Positions 31,597-40,977 of a stretch of DNA of 59,468 nt are shown here, in pieces. Position numbers and translations under genes: made by a program. Below the pieces are notes generated by a model, which worked only from the letters and a program-made list of their open reading frames with translations, was not told the DNA's origin and did no database searches. This DNA is from Streptosporangiaceae bacterium. Lineage in GTDB: Bacteria; Actinomycetota; Actinomycetes; Streptosporangiales; Streptosporangiaceae. The stretch is from NCBI GenBank assembly GCA_019245115.1, contig JAFARZ010000395.1:1-59468 (forward strand), written 5' to 3'. Numbering within the stretch: the stretch's first letter is position 1; each line of letters begins with the position of its first letter.

Positions 31597-32475
31597 ATGG
31601 AAGAGCCAGACCAGAACGTCGTCAAGACTGAGCTGCCCAAGCCGGCCGCCCTGGAGGAGTTGCAGGACACGGTCGTAGCCGAGGCACCGGGCCCAGCCAT
31701 CTTCAATACGCGGAACGTCTCGATCTATTACGGCTCGTTCCGGGCCGTAACGGATGTCTCGCTGAGCATCCACGAGAACGAGATCACGGCGTTCATCGGG
31801 CCGTCCGGGTGCGGGAAGACCACGGTGCTGCGGACGCTGAATCGCATGAACGACCTCATCGCGGGCGCCCGGGTCGAGGGCGATGTGCACTACCGCGGGG
31901 CATCGCTGTACGCGAACGGTGTCTCCCCGACCGCCGTGCGCCGGCGGATCGGCATGGTGTTCCAGAAGCCGAATCCGTTCCCGAAGTCGATCTATGACAA
32001 CGTCGCCTACGGACCGCGCATCAACGGCATCCGCGGTAAGGGCAGGCTGGACGAGATCGTCGAGCACTCGCTGCGCCAGGCCGCGCTGTGGGACGAGGTG
32101 AAGAACCGCCTGAACAAGTCGGGCCTGGGCCTGTCCGGTGGGCAGGCGCAGCGGTTGTGCATCGCCCGCACACTCGCGGTCGAGCCGGACGTCGTGCTGA
32201 TGGACGAGCCCTGCTCAGCGCTCGACCCGATCGCGACGGCCAGGATCGAGGACCTGATGCTCGAGATCAAGTCCAGGTACACGATCGTCATCGTGACGCA
32301 CAACATGCAGCAGGCCACCCGGGTCAGCGACCGTACCGCCTTTTACTCGGTGCTTCGCGACGAGAAGAGCGATACGCGCACCGGCGTGCTGGTGGAGTAC
32401 GGCTCGACCAGGCAGATCTTCGAGGACCCGCAAGACAGCCGCACCCAGGACTACGTGACCGGCCGGATGGGCTGA
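31597..32475 (+). CDS. pstB: Phosphate ABC transporter ATPase
   Basis: A 292-residue protein with an N-terminal extension of about 35 residues before the ABC core. It has Walker A GPSGCGKTTVLRTLNRMND, the PstB-specific VFQKPNPFPKSIYDNVAYG, signature LSGGQAQRLCIARTLAVEP (usual LSGGQQQRL), Walker B VVLMDEPCSALDPIATARIE and H-loop VTHNMQQA. The ATG at 31597 has GGGGA 7 nt upstream. The extension is absent from typical PstB and has no recognised motif. It is the last gene before convergent phoU. Confidence 0.94.
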   Translation: MEEPDQNVVKTELPKPAALEELQDTVVAEAPGPAIFNTRNVSIYYGSFRAVTDVSLSIHENEITAFIGPSGCGKTTVLRTLNRMNDLIAGARVEGDVHYRGASLYANGVSPTAVRRRIGMVFQKPNPFPKSIYDNVAYGPRINGIRGKGRLDEIVEHSLRQAALWDEVKNRLNKSGLGLSGGQAQRLCIARTLAVEPDVVLMDEPCSALDPIATARIEDLMLEIKSRYTIVIVTHNMQQATRVSDRTAFYSVLRDEKSDTRTGVLVEYGSTRQIFEDPQDSRTQDYVTGRMG

Positions 32476-32489
32476 GTTCTCCCCCGGAA

Positions 32490-33149
32490 TTAGTCCGGCA
32501 AGGCCCCGGGATCGGGCGATGACCCGGCGAGATAGACCACTCGCCGGGCGATGTTGCTCGCGTGGGCGCCTAGGCGCTCGTAGAACCAGCCCACCAGCGT
32601 CATTTCCATGCTCACCGGTGTCGTCATCCGTCCCGAGGCGAGTTCGGCTATCAGGCTCGAGTGAAGCTCGTCCATCTCGTCGTCGCGTTCCATGAGCGAG
32701 TCCGCCACGGAGCGGTCCCGGTTGTACCAGGAGTCCGCGGCCTGGCGCCACATGTTCGATACGAGGTTCCCCATTCGCTCAACTAGTCCCCGGCTGCGCG
32801 GGGAAAGATCATCGCCGAGAATGTGGTTGGCCCGCGTGGCGACCTGAACGACGAGAGCGTGGGAGCGTTCGAGTTCGGGCACTATGCGCAGGACCGACAG
32901 CAGGAAGCGGAGGTCCGATGCCACCGGCGCCTGGAGCACGATCTGCCGGTTGACCAGGTCTTCGATCTCCGGATACAGGGCTTCGATTACCCGCTCGCGT
33001 TCGATCAGTACCGATAGCACCTCATTGTTGCCGGTCAGCAGCGCCTGGGTGGCCTTGGGCAGATCCTCGGCGACCATGGCGAACAGCTCGATGACCTTGG
33101 CTTCTATAGCCTCCAGCTCCCGCTGGAATTCCTGCCGGGACCCGACCAT
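32490..33149 (-). CDS. phoU: Phosphate transport regulator PhoU
   Basis: A 219-residue protein of two three-helix PhoU repeats. Metal-binding E/DxxxD-like positions are seen in FAMVAEDLPKATQALLTGN and MERDDEMDELHSSLIAELAS. PhoU links PstB activity to the PhoR kinase and restrains uptake. It is convergent with pstB, 14 bp apart, instead of following it in the operon, as in other actinomycetes. The start is taken at the ATG at 33149; a TTG two codons upstream is possible. GTTCACC-type repeats lie upstream. Confidence 0.92.
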   Translation of the reverse strand: MVGSRQEFQRELEAIEAKVIELFAMVAEDLPKATQALLTGNNEVLSVLIERERVIEALYPEIEDLVNRQIVLQAPVASDLRFLLSVLRIVPELERSHALVVQVATRANHILGDDLSPRSRGLVERMGNLVSNMWRQAADSWYNRDRSVADSLMERDDEMDELHSSLIAELASGRMTTPVSMEMTLVGWFYERLGAHASNIARRVVYLAGSSPDPGALPD

Positions 33150-33220
33150 GATCAAAGCCTACTGAGCCGCCTCATCTGTCTTCCAGCCCACCGGCTTGGG
33201 TGCCGGGTCGGCCGTCGGGT

Positions 33221-33287
33221 GTTCACCTAAATGACATCAAGTAGCCGTCTTCCGCTCACCCACGTGGTCACCTTTCGTTCACCGTGA
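33221..33287. promoter_or_regulatory. PHO-box-like repeats between phoU and GntR paralogue 2
   Basis: GTTCACC-type cores occur at 33221 (GTTCACCTAAA), 33254 (GCTCACCCACG), 33266 (GGTCACCTTTC) and 33277 (GTTCACCGTGA). Spacings are 33, 12 and 11 bp, close to multiples of the 11-bp PHO-box repeat. The array sits between divergent phoU (start 33149) and the second GntR-like gene (start about 33418), so it could control both. Confidence 0.55.
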
Positions 33288-33417
33288 TGCCTATCAATGG
33301 GCATAGCCGGAAGGGGAAGCGCACGGATAGTAGGTGCGCATAAGCGGATTGGTGCACGCGAACGGGAAAAGGGGTAGAACGCGGTGGCTACGGAATTCCC
33401 CCGCGTTGACCGCCAGG

Positions 33418-34182
33418 ATGGCTGATCTCATGACTGACCCTCCGGTCCACGCCGCCGGGGTGCTCGCCGACCGGATCGCCGCGGCGCTCGTCCACCGCGA
33501 GCCGGGCTGGCGACTGCCCAGGCGCAGCGCGCTGGCCCGCCGGTACAACGTGAGCCTGAGCGAGATCGACGCGGCGATCGGCGATCTCGCCCGCCGGTCG
33601 CTGGTACGGCGATTGCCGGACGGGCAGTTGTACCGGGCCAGCCCGGCCGACTACTGGATCCCGGTGGAGGGGGCTGCCGGACTCGGCACCAGGCTCGATC
33701 CCATGGGCAGTCCCATCGAGTGCCACGCCCGGCATCTGTCGGTCCGGGAGGCGCCGCAGGACGTCGCCTGGGCCATCGGCGTGGCTACCGGCACGTCGGT
33801 ACAGGTTCTGAGGTGCGTGTGGACGCTGGCCGGAGATCCGGCCGCTATCTCCACCGCGTACCTACCGTTTTCGCCAGGTGCCGAGGACTCCGGTGACGGC
33901 GTCGGCGAATTCAGCGCGGTGCTCGACGCGCTGCCCGGGCTGACGGCGCAGCCTTCAGCGGTGTGCATCGAGATGGCGCCGCCACAACCCTCGGCGGCGC
34001 GGAGCCTGCGGCTGACTCCCGGCCGTCCGGTGATCTCGGTAACAATCAGGTTCGAGGACCGCGAGCGCCGTCAGCCCGTTGGCCTGACCGTGCTCCTCCT
34101 CCGCCCCGAACTGTTCCGGGTCGCCATAGAAACCCCTTCCAACCGGGTCGAAAGCCGCTCAGCGGCGAATGAAAGCCAGTAA
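33418..34182 (+). CDS. GntR-like regulator with UTRA-type domain (paralogue 2)
   Basis: About 254 residues. The winged helix is PGWRLPRRSALARRYNVSLS, EIDAAIGDLARRSLVRRLPD. The effector domain has GLGTRLDPMGSPIECHARHL and ends LLLRPELFRVAIETP plus a Ser/Arg tail. It is 40-50% identical by eye to the protein at 27415 over the full length, with an about 20-residue insertion (GAEDSGDGVGEFSAVLD). Start options are ATG 33418 and ATG 33430; both have weak ribosome sites. It is the outer boundary of the phosphate block. Confidence 0.78.
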   Translation: MADLMTDPPVHAAGVLADRIAAALVHREPGWRLPRRSALARRYNVSLSEIDAAIGDLARRSLVRRLPDGQLYRASPADYWIPVEGAAGLGTRLDPMGSPIECHARHLSVREAPQDVAWAIGVATGTSVQVLRCVWTLAGDPAAISTAYLPFSPGAEDSGDGVGEFSAVLDALPGLTAQPSAVCIEMAPPQPSAARSLRLTPGRPVISVTIRFEDRERRQPVGLTVLLLRPELFRVAIETPSNRVESRSAANESQ

Positions 34183-34226
34183 CCACCTGGACACGCAGGG
34201 GTAGTTCCTGGCAGCCTGGTGCGGAA

Positions 34227-35972
34227 ATGCCGGCCGAGGTCATGACAGGGTCAGCGCGAATGCCACGGCGTGCCCGTTACCTCGTGCCACGGGGAACGCC
34301 GCGCCGTGGTGAGTTTCTCGCTGCCTGCGCCGTGGTGGTCGTGCTGTCCCACCTGGTATTCGCGCAGCTCACCCTCGTCGTCGCGATCGCGCTCTACTGG
34401 GCGGGCAAGGCAACTCGGTGGCATCCATCCTGGCTGGCGATGCCCGCCGCGGCCGGCATCCTGTGGACGCTCGCGGTGGGTCCGCGCGCGGCCGCCGCCG
34501 GATTCGTCGCGGGACCCGCCCAGGTGATCGGCTACCTGAACACCAGCGATCACCAGGTCGGCCACCTGCTGCATTTCGGCGCCGCGTTCGCGGGCGCGCG
34601 AAGCTGGCTGCCGAAGCAGTTGCCGATCGCGATGCTGACCGGTGCCGCGGAGGCTGGCCTGGCGACGTGGCTGAGCTGGCTGCACACCGATGAGTGGGAC
34701 ATGCCGGAACCGCGCCCGGGTCTGCTGGTGACCGTCCGGCGGCTTGCCCTGGTCAGGGCGATCAGGGCGGGCGGGATCGTCACCAGGGACGGCGCCAGTC
34801 TCGGCATAACACCAGGTTCTGGTACGAGGGTCTCGCTGTCCTGGCGGGAAGCGGCGGGCGGCGTGCTGGTCTGCGGCTCCACCGCGGCCCAGCCGCTGAC
34901 CACCAGCTTCCAGCTCGTCCAGGCCGCGCTGCGACGACGCAAGCCGGTGCTGGCAGTGGACCTGACCGGTGACCCCGACCTGCCGGGATACCTCGCCGCC
35001 GCCTGCGGCGGCGCCGGTGTCCCGCTGCACGTGTTCGGTGGCGCCGCGGCCGTAGGCCCAGGCCAATTCAACACTGCGGCGGCGGTGCGTGGCGGCCATC
35101 CGGCCTGCTACGAGCCGTTCCGGTACGGTCCGCCAGCGCATCGCGCGGCGCTCGTCACCGGGATGCTGAGCTGGGATGGGCAGGCCAGCCAGCACCGCCG
35201 GAGCTGTGCCGCCTACCTGGAGGACGTGTTCGAACTGCTCGACGCGGCGCCCGGTGATCCGCGCGTGCCCGTGCTTGACGAGGTCCTGCATCTGCTGAGC
35301 CCAGCGGCGCTGCGGGCGCGCGTCCAGCACGTCCCGGCGAGCTACGCCCGCCGTTCGGTGCTGGTGGAACGGGTCCAGGTGTCAGCGAGCCTGACCGACG
35401 CGGAGCCCGCCGCCATCGCCAGCCTCGCGCAGGAACTGCGCGCCCTGCGCGGGTCGCAGGCGGGACGCTGGCTGCGCCAGCCGGTCGGAGGCCAGCTGGC
35501 GCCGGTGGACCTTGGCCGGACGGTAACCAGCCGCTCCGTCGCCCTGTTCTGTCTCAACGGGTCAGCGAGGGACATGCTTACGCGGCTCGTTTGCCAGGAC
35601 CTGCTCGGTCTCGGCGCGCGGTTGCGCGGGATGGGAGTCGACGCGGACGCGGTCGTATGGCTGGCCGGCTGCGACGCGATCCCTGAGCAGACGCTCCGCG
35701 AGCTGATCGCGGCCGGTCCGGCCGCGGGACTGTCGGTCGTCGCGACCACCTCTTCACCCAAGGCGGCGGGTGACCTGGCTGAGCACCCGAACGCATTGCT
35801 GGTACACCGCATCGCCGACCCCGCCGCGGCCGGGCGGCTGGCCGCGGCAGCCGCGATGTCGGCGGATGACCTCGCCACCCTTGGTGACGAGGAGCTGGTG
35901 CTGGCCGTGGCCAGGCCCAGGCGGCTGGTGCCGCGAGTGCTCGCCGTGCGATCCCGGATCGACGCCAGGTGA
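34227..35972 (+). CDS. Two-helix membrane protein with degenerate VirD4/TraG-like ATPase domain
   Basis: A 581-residue protein. Two membrane helices (about 32-55 and 72-97) are followed by a cytosolic domain. GGVLVCGSTAAQPLTTSFQL sits where a VirD4/FtsK-type Walker A would be, but no GKT/S is present. AVDLTGDPDLPGYLAA resembles the following strand, and ADAVVWLAGCDAIPEQTLRE and GLSVVATTSSPKAAGD resemble the Walker B and sensor strands of coupling ATPases. It probably does not hydrolyse ATP. It overlaps the next gene by four bases. The start is uncertain (ATG 34227, 34242 or 34260). Function unknown; inferred to be a scaffold in a membrane complex. Confidence 0.7.
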   Translation: MPAEVMTGSARMPRRARYLVPRGTPRRGEFLAACAVVVVLSHLVFAQLTLVVAIALYWAGKATRWHPSWLAMPAAAGILWTLAVGPRAAAAGFVAGPAQVIGYLNTSDHQVGHLLHFGAAFAGARSWLPKQLPIAMLTGAAEAGLATWLSWLHTDEWDMPEPRPGLLVTVRRLALVRAIRAGGIVTRDGASLGITPGSGTRVSLSWREAAGGVLVCGSTAAQPLTTSFQLVQAALRRRKPVLAVDLTGDPDLPGYLAAACGGAGVPLHVFGGAAAVGPGQFNTAAAVRGGHPACYEPFRYGPPAHRAALVTGMLSWDGQASQHRRSCAAYLEDVFELLDAAPGDPRVPVLDEVLHLLSPAALRARVQHVPASYARRSVLVERVQVSASLTDAEPAAIASLAQELRALRGSQAGRWLRQPVGGQLAPVDLGRTVTSRSVALFCLNGSARDMLTRLVCQDLLGLGARLRGMGVDADAVVWLAGCDAIPEQTLRELIAAGPAAGLSVVATTSSPKAAGDLAEHPNALLVHRIADPAAAGRLAAAAAMSADDLATLGDEELVLAVARPRRLVPRVLAVRSRIDAR

Positions 35973-38077
35973 GCGCGCCGGATGCTGGCCGCCTGATTCC
36001 GGGGCGTCTGTACCTTGGCTGGCAGTACGCCGAGCCGCATCCGCCACCAGGGCCGCCGCCGCGCAGGCCCACGCCGCCGGAACAGGAGCGGGTGGTGCCT
36101 GGCTGGGTAGCGGCGCAGCGACGCGAGGAGACTTTGCTCAGCCGGCCGCTGAAGGCGGTGTGCGGAGTATGCGCAGTCATCGTGGCCGTCATGGTCCTGG
36201 CCGGGCTGGCCGGCTGGCTCAACGCGCTGGCCGCCTCGCTGGCGGCCGGGTGCGCCGCGCTCGTCACGGCGGTCACTGGGAACGCGATCTGGCAGGGTGA
36301 GCGCGCGCTTCGCCAGCGGGTGGCCGCCGAGCGCCGCCGCGTCGAGAGCCTGCGCGCGGAGTCCGAATCCAGGCTGTTCGAGTGGCAGGCCGAACACGCC
36401 GGCCGGGTTCGCGACTGGCAGGCCCGGCGCGTCGCGTACGAGCATCAGAAGCGCTGGTACGGCGTCGCCGTGCCGGACGGCATTCACCGGGTCGACGTCG
36501 TCGGCGGCACGCTGTCCGGCTGGTCCGCGATGCTCACCACGGCCGCCGCGCACCGGCTCGCCGAAGGCGGTGCGGTGACCGTGCTGGACCTGACCGAATC
36601 GGCGGTCGCCCTCGACCTGATCGCGTTCGCTGACGCGGCGGACATCGCCTCCGGCGAGCCGCTCGTCTGGGTGCTGCCGGAGGATCTTCCCCGGCTCGAT
36701 CTGGGCCGCGGGCTGGACAGCGCGGCGCTGGCCGACATCCTGTCACTTACCGTCAGCGTGAGCGAGGAACATGGCTCGACCCGGGACCTGTCGTTCGACA
36801 ACGCGATACTGGGCCGCGTCCTGGACGTGCTCCAGGGTACGCCGACGATCGGATCCGTCACCGCGGCGTTGCGCGCCCTCGGGCAGGTCGGCAACCCCGC
36901 CGACGACGTCGCGGCGGGCCTGATCACCGACGAGCAGGCCGACCGGCTGCGGGCGATGTTCGGCCGCGGCGCAGCCGATCGGGTGGTCATCGAGCGCGCC
37001 TGGGTCCTGGAGGCGCAACTGAGCAAGCTGACCGGGCTCGGGACCGCGCCGCCGATGCAGCGTGGCAACCTGCGGGTGATGGCACTGAGCAGGCATTCAG
37101 GTGTCCTGGACTCCAGGGTGCTCGCGGCCTATCTCGCGGTCGCGCTGACGCACAGCCTGCGCGGCAAGCAGTCAGCGGAGCCGGGGCTGCCCTGGCGGCA
37201 CACGCTGTTCGTGCTGGGTGCGGACCGGCTGCGCGGCGACCTGCTCGACCGGCTGTGCGACGCGTGCGAAAGCACGGGGACCGGCCTGGTGCTCGCCTAC
37301 CGCACGATCTCCGGGGAGGTGAAGGAGCGGCTCGGGCGAGGCGACGCGGCGGTCGCCTTCATGCGGCTCGGCAATGCCGAGGACGCCAAGGCGGCCAGCG
37401 ACCAGATCGGCACCGAGCAGCGGTTCGTACTGTCGCAGTTCACCGAGACCGCGGGCAGATCGGTGACCGACACCACGACGGGCTCCTACACCAGCACGGC
37501 GGGCTGGACCGGCTCTGGGACGAAGTCCCGGTCCAGCGGCGAGAGTATCTCCACGGCGACCGGACATGGGAGTGGTGGCGAGGGCGGCGTGCTGCCACTG
37601 GCCCGCGCCAGCCACTCACGCAATGTCCAGACGAGCCAGTCGTGGACCGCCGGTGAAGCGGAATCGGTCAGCGCCGGGATCAGCCGGACAACCGCGTGGG
37701 GCCAGACCATCTCGGCGGCCGACGGCAGCAGCGAATCGCTGGCTCGCACGATCCAGCGGTCCCGTGAGTTCCTGGTCGAGCAGCATGAGCTGCAGCAGTT
37801 GCCCGCCAGCGCGATGATCGTGAGCTACGCCGGTCCGCGTGGCCGCGAACTCCTGCTGGCCGACGCGAACCCGGGGATCGGCGCACTCCCCAGCACCACG
37901 ATGCGCGGGTTGGCGGAAGTCCTCGCCATTCCCGCGGTCCCGGTCGCGGTTCCGCAGGACCTCAACGAACCTAACCTGGGGCCGCCGCCGGCTCGGCTGG
38001 ACTGGCGTCGCCCGCGCGCATTACCGGATACCGGTGGCGGCATGCTGAGTGAAATGATATTCACTCAGAGTGACTAA
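35969..38077 (+). CDS. Membrane/coiled-coil protein with VirD4-like C-terminal domain, Walker A absent
   Basis: A 702-residue protein. A Pro-rich N terminus is followed by a helical hairpin about 65-108 (VCAVIVAVMVLAGLAGWLNA) and a basic coiled coil about 108-165 (RQRVAAERRRVESLRAESES). The alpha/beta domain opens with RVDVVGGTLSGWSAMLTTAA, aligned to a P-loop without Lys. Its C-terminal part (HTLFVLGADRLRGDLLDRLC, STGTGLVLAYRTI, VAFMRLGNAEDAKAASDQIG) matches the Walker B to sensor region of TraG/VirD4-like proteins. A Ser/Thr/Gly-rich tract follows at about 495-590. It is translationally coupled on both sides. Function unknown. Confidence 0.7.
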   Translation: MSAPDAGRLIPGRLYLGWQYAEPHPPPGPPPRRPTPPEQERVVPGWVAAQRREETLLSRPLKAVCGVCAVIVAVMVLAGLAGWLNALAASLAAGCAALVTAVTGNAIWQGERALRQRVAAERRRVESLRAESESRLFEWQAEHAGRVRDWQARRVAYEHQKRWYGVAVPDGIHRVDVVGGTLSGWSAMLTTAAAHRLAEGGAVTVLDLTESAVALDLIAFADAADIASGEPLVWVLPEDLPRLDLGRGLDSAALADILSLTVSVSEEHGSTRDLSFDNAILGRVLDVLQGTPTIGSVTAALRALGQVGNPADDVAAGLITDEQADRLRAMFGRGAADRVVIERAWVLEAQLSKLTGLGTAPPMQRGNLRVMALSRHSGVLDSRVLAAYLAVALTHSLRGKQSAEPGLPWRHTLFVLGADRLRGDLLDRLCDACESTGTGLVLAYRTISGEVKERLGRGDAAVAFMRLGNAEDAKAASDQIGTEQRFVLSQFTETAGRSVTDTTTGSYTSTAGWTGSGTKSRSSGESISTATGHGSGGEGGVLPLARASHSRNVQTSQSWTAGEAESVSAGISRTTAWGQTISAADGSSESLARTIQRSREFLVEQHELQQLPASAMIVSYAGPRGRELLLADANPGIGALPSTTMRGLAEVLAIPAVPVAVPQDLNEPNLGPPPARLDWRRPRALPDTGGGMLSEMIFTQSD

Positions 38078-39677
38078 GTCGCGTCCCGGGAGCCGCGAAG
38101 AACTCGGCACGGCCCTCGGTCGGCTTACCGAGAGCGGCACCTCCTGGCTGGCACTGGCTCCGGCGACGGCGACCGCGTCCGGGTGCGGTGAGCACGTGGC
38201 GGTGGTAAATCTGACCGATCGGCGGGATCCCCCTCTCACCCTCGATCCCTTCCGGCCGGCGCCGGGTTGCCTGGTGCAGGCCCACGCCGACCGTCTCACC
38301 GCGCTGTTCGAGGCGGCCTTCCGGCCGCCGGGACCGGTCCGGGCAGCGCTCCGGCTGGCCCTGCGCCGGGTGTACGCGGACCAAGGCTGGGACATCGCCG
38401 CGAGCGGCGCGCTGCCTGGAGCGGCGGCGCCGCCCGGCATCCCGTCCCTGGCCGACCTGAGGCGCGAGCTTACCGCTGTGGCCGCTGACCTTGGCGGCGA
38501 TGCCACTATGCGCGCCCAGATCCACGGCTTCGCCGAAGGTACGCTCGCCTCGGTGTGGGCCGGCCCCGCTGGCTTCTTCCTGGCCGGCGGCCACCCGGCC
38601 GATGTGCCGGGCCTGCTGCGCCGCAGCGTGCTGTTCACCGTCGGTGAGGTAGCCGACGACGGAGCCGCGGCGTTCCTGGCCGGAACCCTGCTGATCTCAG
38701 TGGTCGAGCACGCGCGGGCGGCGATCGCCTCACCGGGTGCGGTCGTCGTCGCGGTTCCGGGTGACCGCCGCCTGCGTCGGCTGCTCGCTGACGTCCGTGC
38801 CAGCGGCACACAGGTCATCCATGCCGAGTCTGCTCCCGCCACCCGCGGTCCAGGTGTCCCCGGCGCCCCTGCCGTCAACGGCCCGGCCGTAATTGCCAGG
38901 CGCCGATCGGCGGCCTGCGGGCCGCTGTGCCGCCAGCGTCCGTGTCGCGGATATGAGCTGCATACCGCCACGACGCTGGCCTGTGCGGACAGCCAGGTAT
39001 GGCTCCGGCTCTGGGCGCACGCGGTCGTGCTGGCCTTCCTCACCGGCCGCCCGCTGCCGCGGGCGCCGGCTCGCGTCCGCCGGGCCTGGCTGCCGCTCGA
39101 TGCCAGGACCCGGGAGTGCCTGCTCGCGACCGTGATCCACGCCGCCGTGGCGGAGCGCGCGCCAGCGCTGCGACACAGCTATGACCCGCCGAACCTGACC
39201 GCCGTGGCGGGATCAACCGCCATCAGGCTGCTGTCGTCTCCGACCCCGGCCATCAGACGAGCCGGCCCGGTCTGGGTCATTCCGCAACTGCGCTGGCTGC
39301 ACGAAACCGAACGGCTGCTGCCACTCGGCAAGCGCCAGATGCGGGCCGAAGACATCGCGCCGCCGCTGGACTACGGGCTTGCCGGGCTGCCTGACTGGCC
39401 TGGCATCCGCGCTGGCGATCGGCTGGATGCCCTGCGGCGGCATCGATGGTCGCCGGCCGCCGAAGTCAACCGGCACGTCGCCGCCACCGCCCTGCTGGGA
39501 AGCGGCCAGGAAGCCATCCTGGCGGCGGACCTCGCCATGGCCGGAATCGGACTGCCCCAGGCGCAGCGGCTGCGGTACGCCGCACGGATACTGGGCGTCG
39601 GCGGCGCCGGACAGGAGCCGGGCTGGCTCGAGGTCGTGCTGTCCTGGCCGTCCCGGTTGATCCTTCCCACCGGATAA
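38070..39677 (+). CDS. HerA/VirB4-like protein lacking a P-loop
   Basis: A 535-residue soluble protein. PLTLDPFRPAPGCLVQAHAD, LTALFEAAFRPPGPVRAALR, RRVYADQGWDI, and LFTVGEVADDGAAAFLAGTL follow the order of the post-Walker-A half of HerA/VirB4-type ATPases (INPLD, LER-helix, EVYED, LEALGDDxEKAFLMGLL). No Walker A exists. A Cys cluster, CGPLCRQRPCRGYEL (about residue 293), may bind metal. The C terminus is helical. It overlaps the previous gene by eight bases and ends 12 bp before murT. I do not know a characterised homologue. Confidence 0.68.
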   Translation: MTKSRPGSREELGTALGRLTESGTSWLALAPATATASGCGEHVAVVNLTDRRDPPLTLDPFRPAPGCLVQAHADRLTALFEAAFRPPGPVRAALRLALRRVYADQGWDIAASGALPGAAAPPGIPSLADLRRELTAVAADLGGDATMRAQIHGFAEGTLASVWAGPAGFFLAGGHPADVPGLLRRSVLFTVGEVADDGAAAFLAGTLLISVVEHARAAIASPGAVVVAVPGDRRLRRLLADVRASGTQVIHAESAPATRGPGVPGAPAVNGPAVIARRRSAACGPLCRQRPCRGYELHTATTLACADSQVWLRLWAHAVVLAFLTGRPLPRAPARVRRAWLPLDARTRECLLATVIHAAVAERAPALRHSYDPPNLTAVAGSTAIRLLSSPTPAIRRAGPVWVIPQLRWLHETERLLPLGKRQMRAEDIAPPLDYGLAGLPDWPGIRAGDRLDALRRHRWSPAAEVNRHVAATALLGSGQEAILAADLAMAGIGLPQAQRLRYAARILGVGGAGQEPGWLEVVLSWPSRLILPTG

Positions 39678-39689
39678 CATCAGGCCGAG

Positions 39690-40967
39690 ATGAGCACTTC
39701 CACGCCACGCCAGGAACAGGCGCGTCCGTCACTGCGCTCCAGACTCCCGCTTCGTGCCCGCTTGGCCGCCACTGTAGGCGGAGCCGCGGGCCGGGCGTCG
39801 CGACTGGCCGGCCGGGGGGATGGTTCCGTCATCGGCGGGATCATCGGCCTGCGGCTGCAACCGGACCTGCTGTCGCTGCTCGCCCGCGGCCGCCAGATCG
39901 TGCTCGTGACGGGGACCAACGGCAAGACGACGACGACCAGGCTCATCACCGCCGCGCTGGGGACGCTTGGCCAGCAGGTGGCTTCGAACGCGTTTGGCGC
40001 GAACATGGAGGCTGGCCTGGTTTCCGCCTTGGCCCGGTCCTCGGACGCGGCGCTCGCGGTGCTGGAGGTCGACGAGAAGTACGTTCCCGCGATGCTCGAG
40101 GCGACCGGGGCGCGCGTGGTCGTGCTGCTGAACCTGAGCCGGGACCAGATGGACCGGGCCGCCGAGATCTGGCTGCTCGCCCGCCGCTGGCGGGCGGCGC
40201 TCGCCGCCGCGCCCCGCTGCCGGGTGATCGCCAACGCCGATGACCCCTTGGTCGCGTGGGCGGCGGGCGAAGCCCGTCAGGTCACCTGGGTGGCAGCGGG
40301 ACAGCGCTGGCACGAGGACTCCTGGTGCTGCCCGCAGTGCGGGTCCCACCTGCGACGCGAGGGCGACGACTGGTACTGCCGGGAGTGCTCGTACCGGCGC
40401 CCGCCGGTTCGCTGGATGCTGGCGGGCGACTCGGTGATCGACCCCGGGGGCCGGTCGACGAAGCTTGATCTCGTGCTGCCGGGACGGGCCAACCGGTCCA
40501 ACGCGGTGATGGCGCTGGCCGTCGCGGACGTGTTCGGCCTCAGCGTCACGCAGGCGCTGCCGGCCGTCTCGCGGGTGACATCGGTGGCGGGCCGGTACAC
40601 ACAGGTTCAGCGCAACGGCTGCGCGCTGCGGCTCCTGCTGGCCAAGAACCCGGCGGGCTGGCTGGAGGCGCTGGACGTACTGGAACCCGGGCCGGTCCTG
40701 CTGGCGGTCAACGCCCAGGGGCCGGACGGCCGGGACACCTCGTGGCTGTGGGATGTCGATTATCGCAGGCTACGCGGGCGTCCGGTGTTCGTAACCGGTG
40801 AGCGTCGGCTGGACCTGGCGGTCCGGCTGGAAGCCGACGAAGTGCTGTTCCGTATCGTCGATTCGGTGGACGACGCGATCGATCTTGCCCGCACCCCTTC
40901 GCTGGAAGTGATCGCCAACTACACCGCGTTCCAGCAGATCCGCGCGATCGTGGGGCGCACCGTCTAG
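39690..40967 (+). CDS. murT: Lipid II isoglutaminyl synthase, MurT subunit
   Basis: A 425-residue Mur-ligase-type protein with P-loop VLVTGTNGKTTTTRLITAAL, a central domain with NLSRDQMDRAAEIW, an inserted Cys4 zinc ribbon (CCPQCGSHL and WYCRECSY), and a C-terminal DUF1727 domain. With GatD it amidates the alpha-carboxyl of D-Glu2 in lipid II. The ATG at 39690 follows the unknown ATPase-like operon by 12 bp, which suggests co-transcription. A short basic N-terminal extension precedes the Mur fold. Confidence 0.93.
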   Translation: MSTSTPRQEQARPSLRSRLPLRARLAATVGGAAGRASRLAGRGDGSVIGGIIGLRLQPDLLSLLARGRQIVLVTGTNGKTTTTRLITAALGTLGQQVASNAFGANMEAGLVSALARSSDAALAVLEVDEKYVPAMLEATGARVVVLLNLSRDQMDRAAEIWLLARRWRAALAAAPRCRVIANADDPLVAWAAGEARQVTWVAAGQRWHEDSWCCPQCGSHLRREGDDWYCRECSYRRPPVRWMLAGDSVIDPGGRSTKLDLVLPGRANRSNAVMALAVADVFGLSVTQALPAVSRVTSVAGRYTQVQRNGCALRLLLAKNPAGWLEALDVLEPGPVLLAVNAQGPDGRDTSWLWDVDYRRLRGRPVFVTGERRLDLAVRLEADEVLFRIVDSVDDAIDLARTPSLEVIANYTAFQQIRAIVGRTV

Positions 40968-40977
40968 GGGAGGACCT

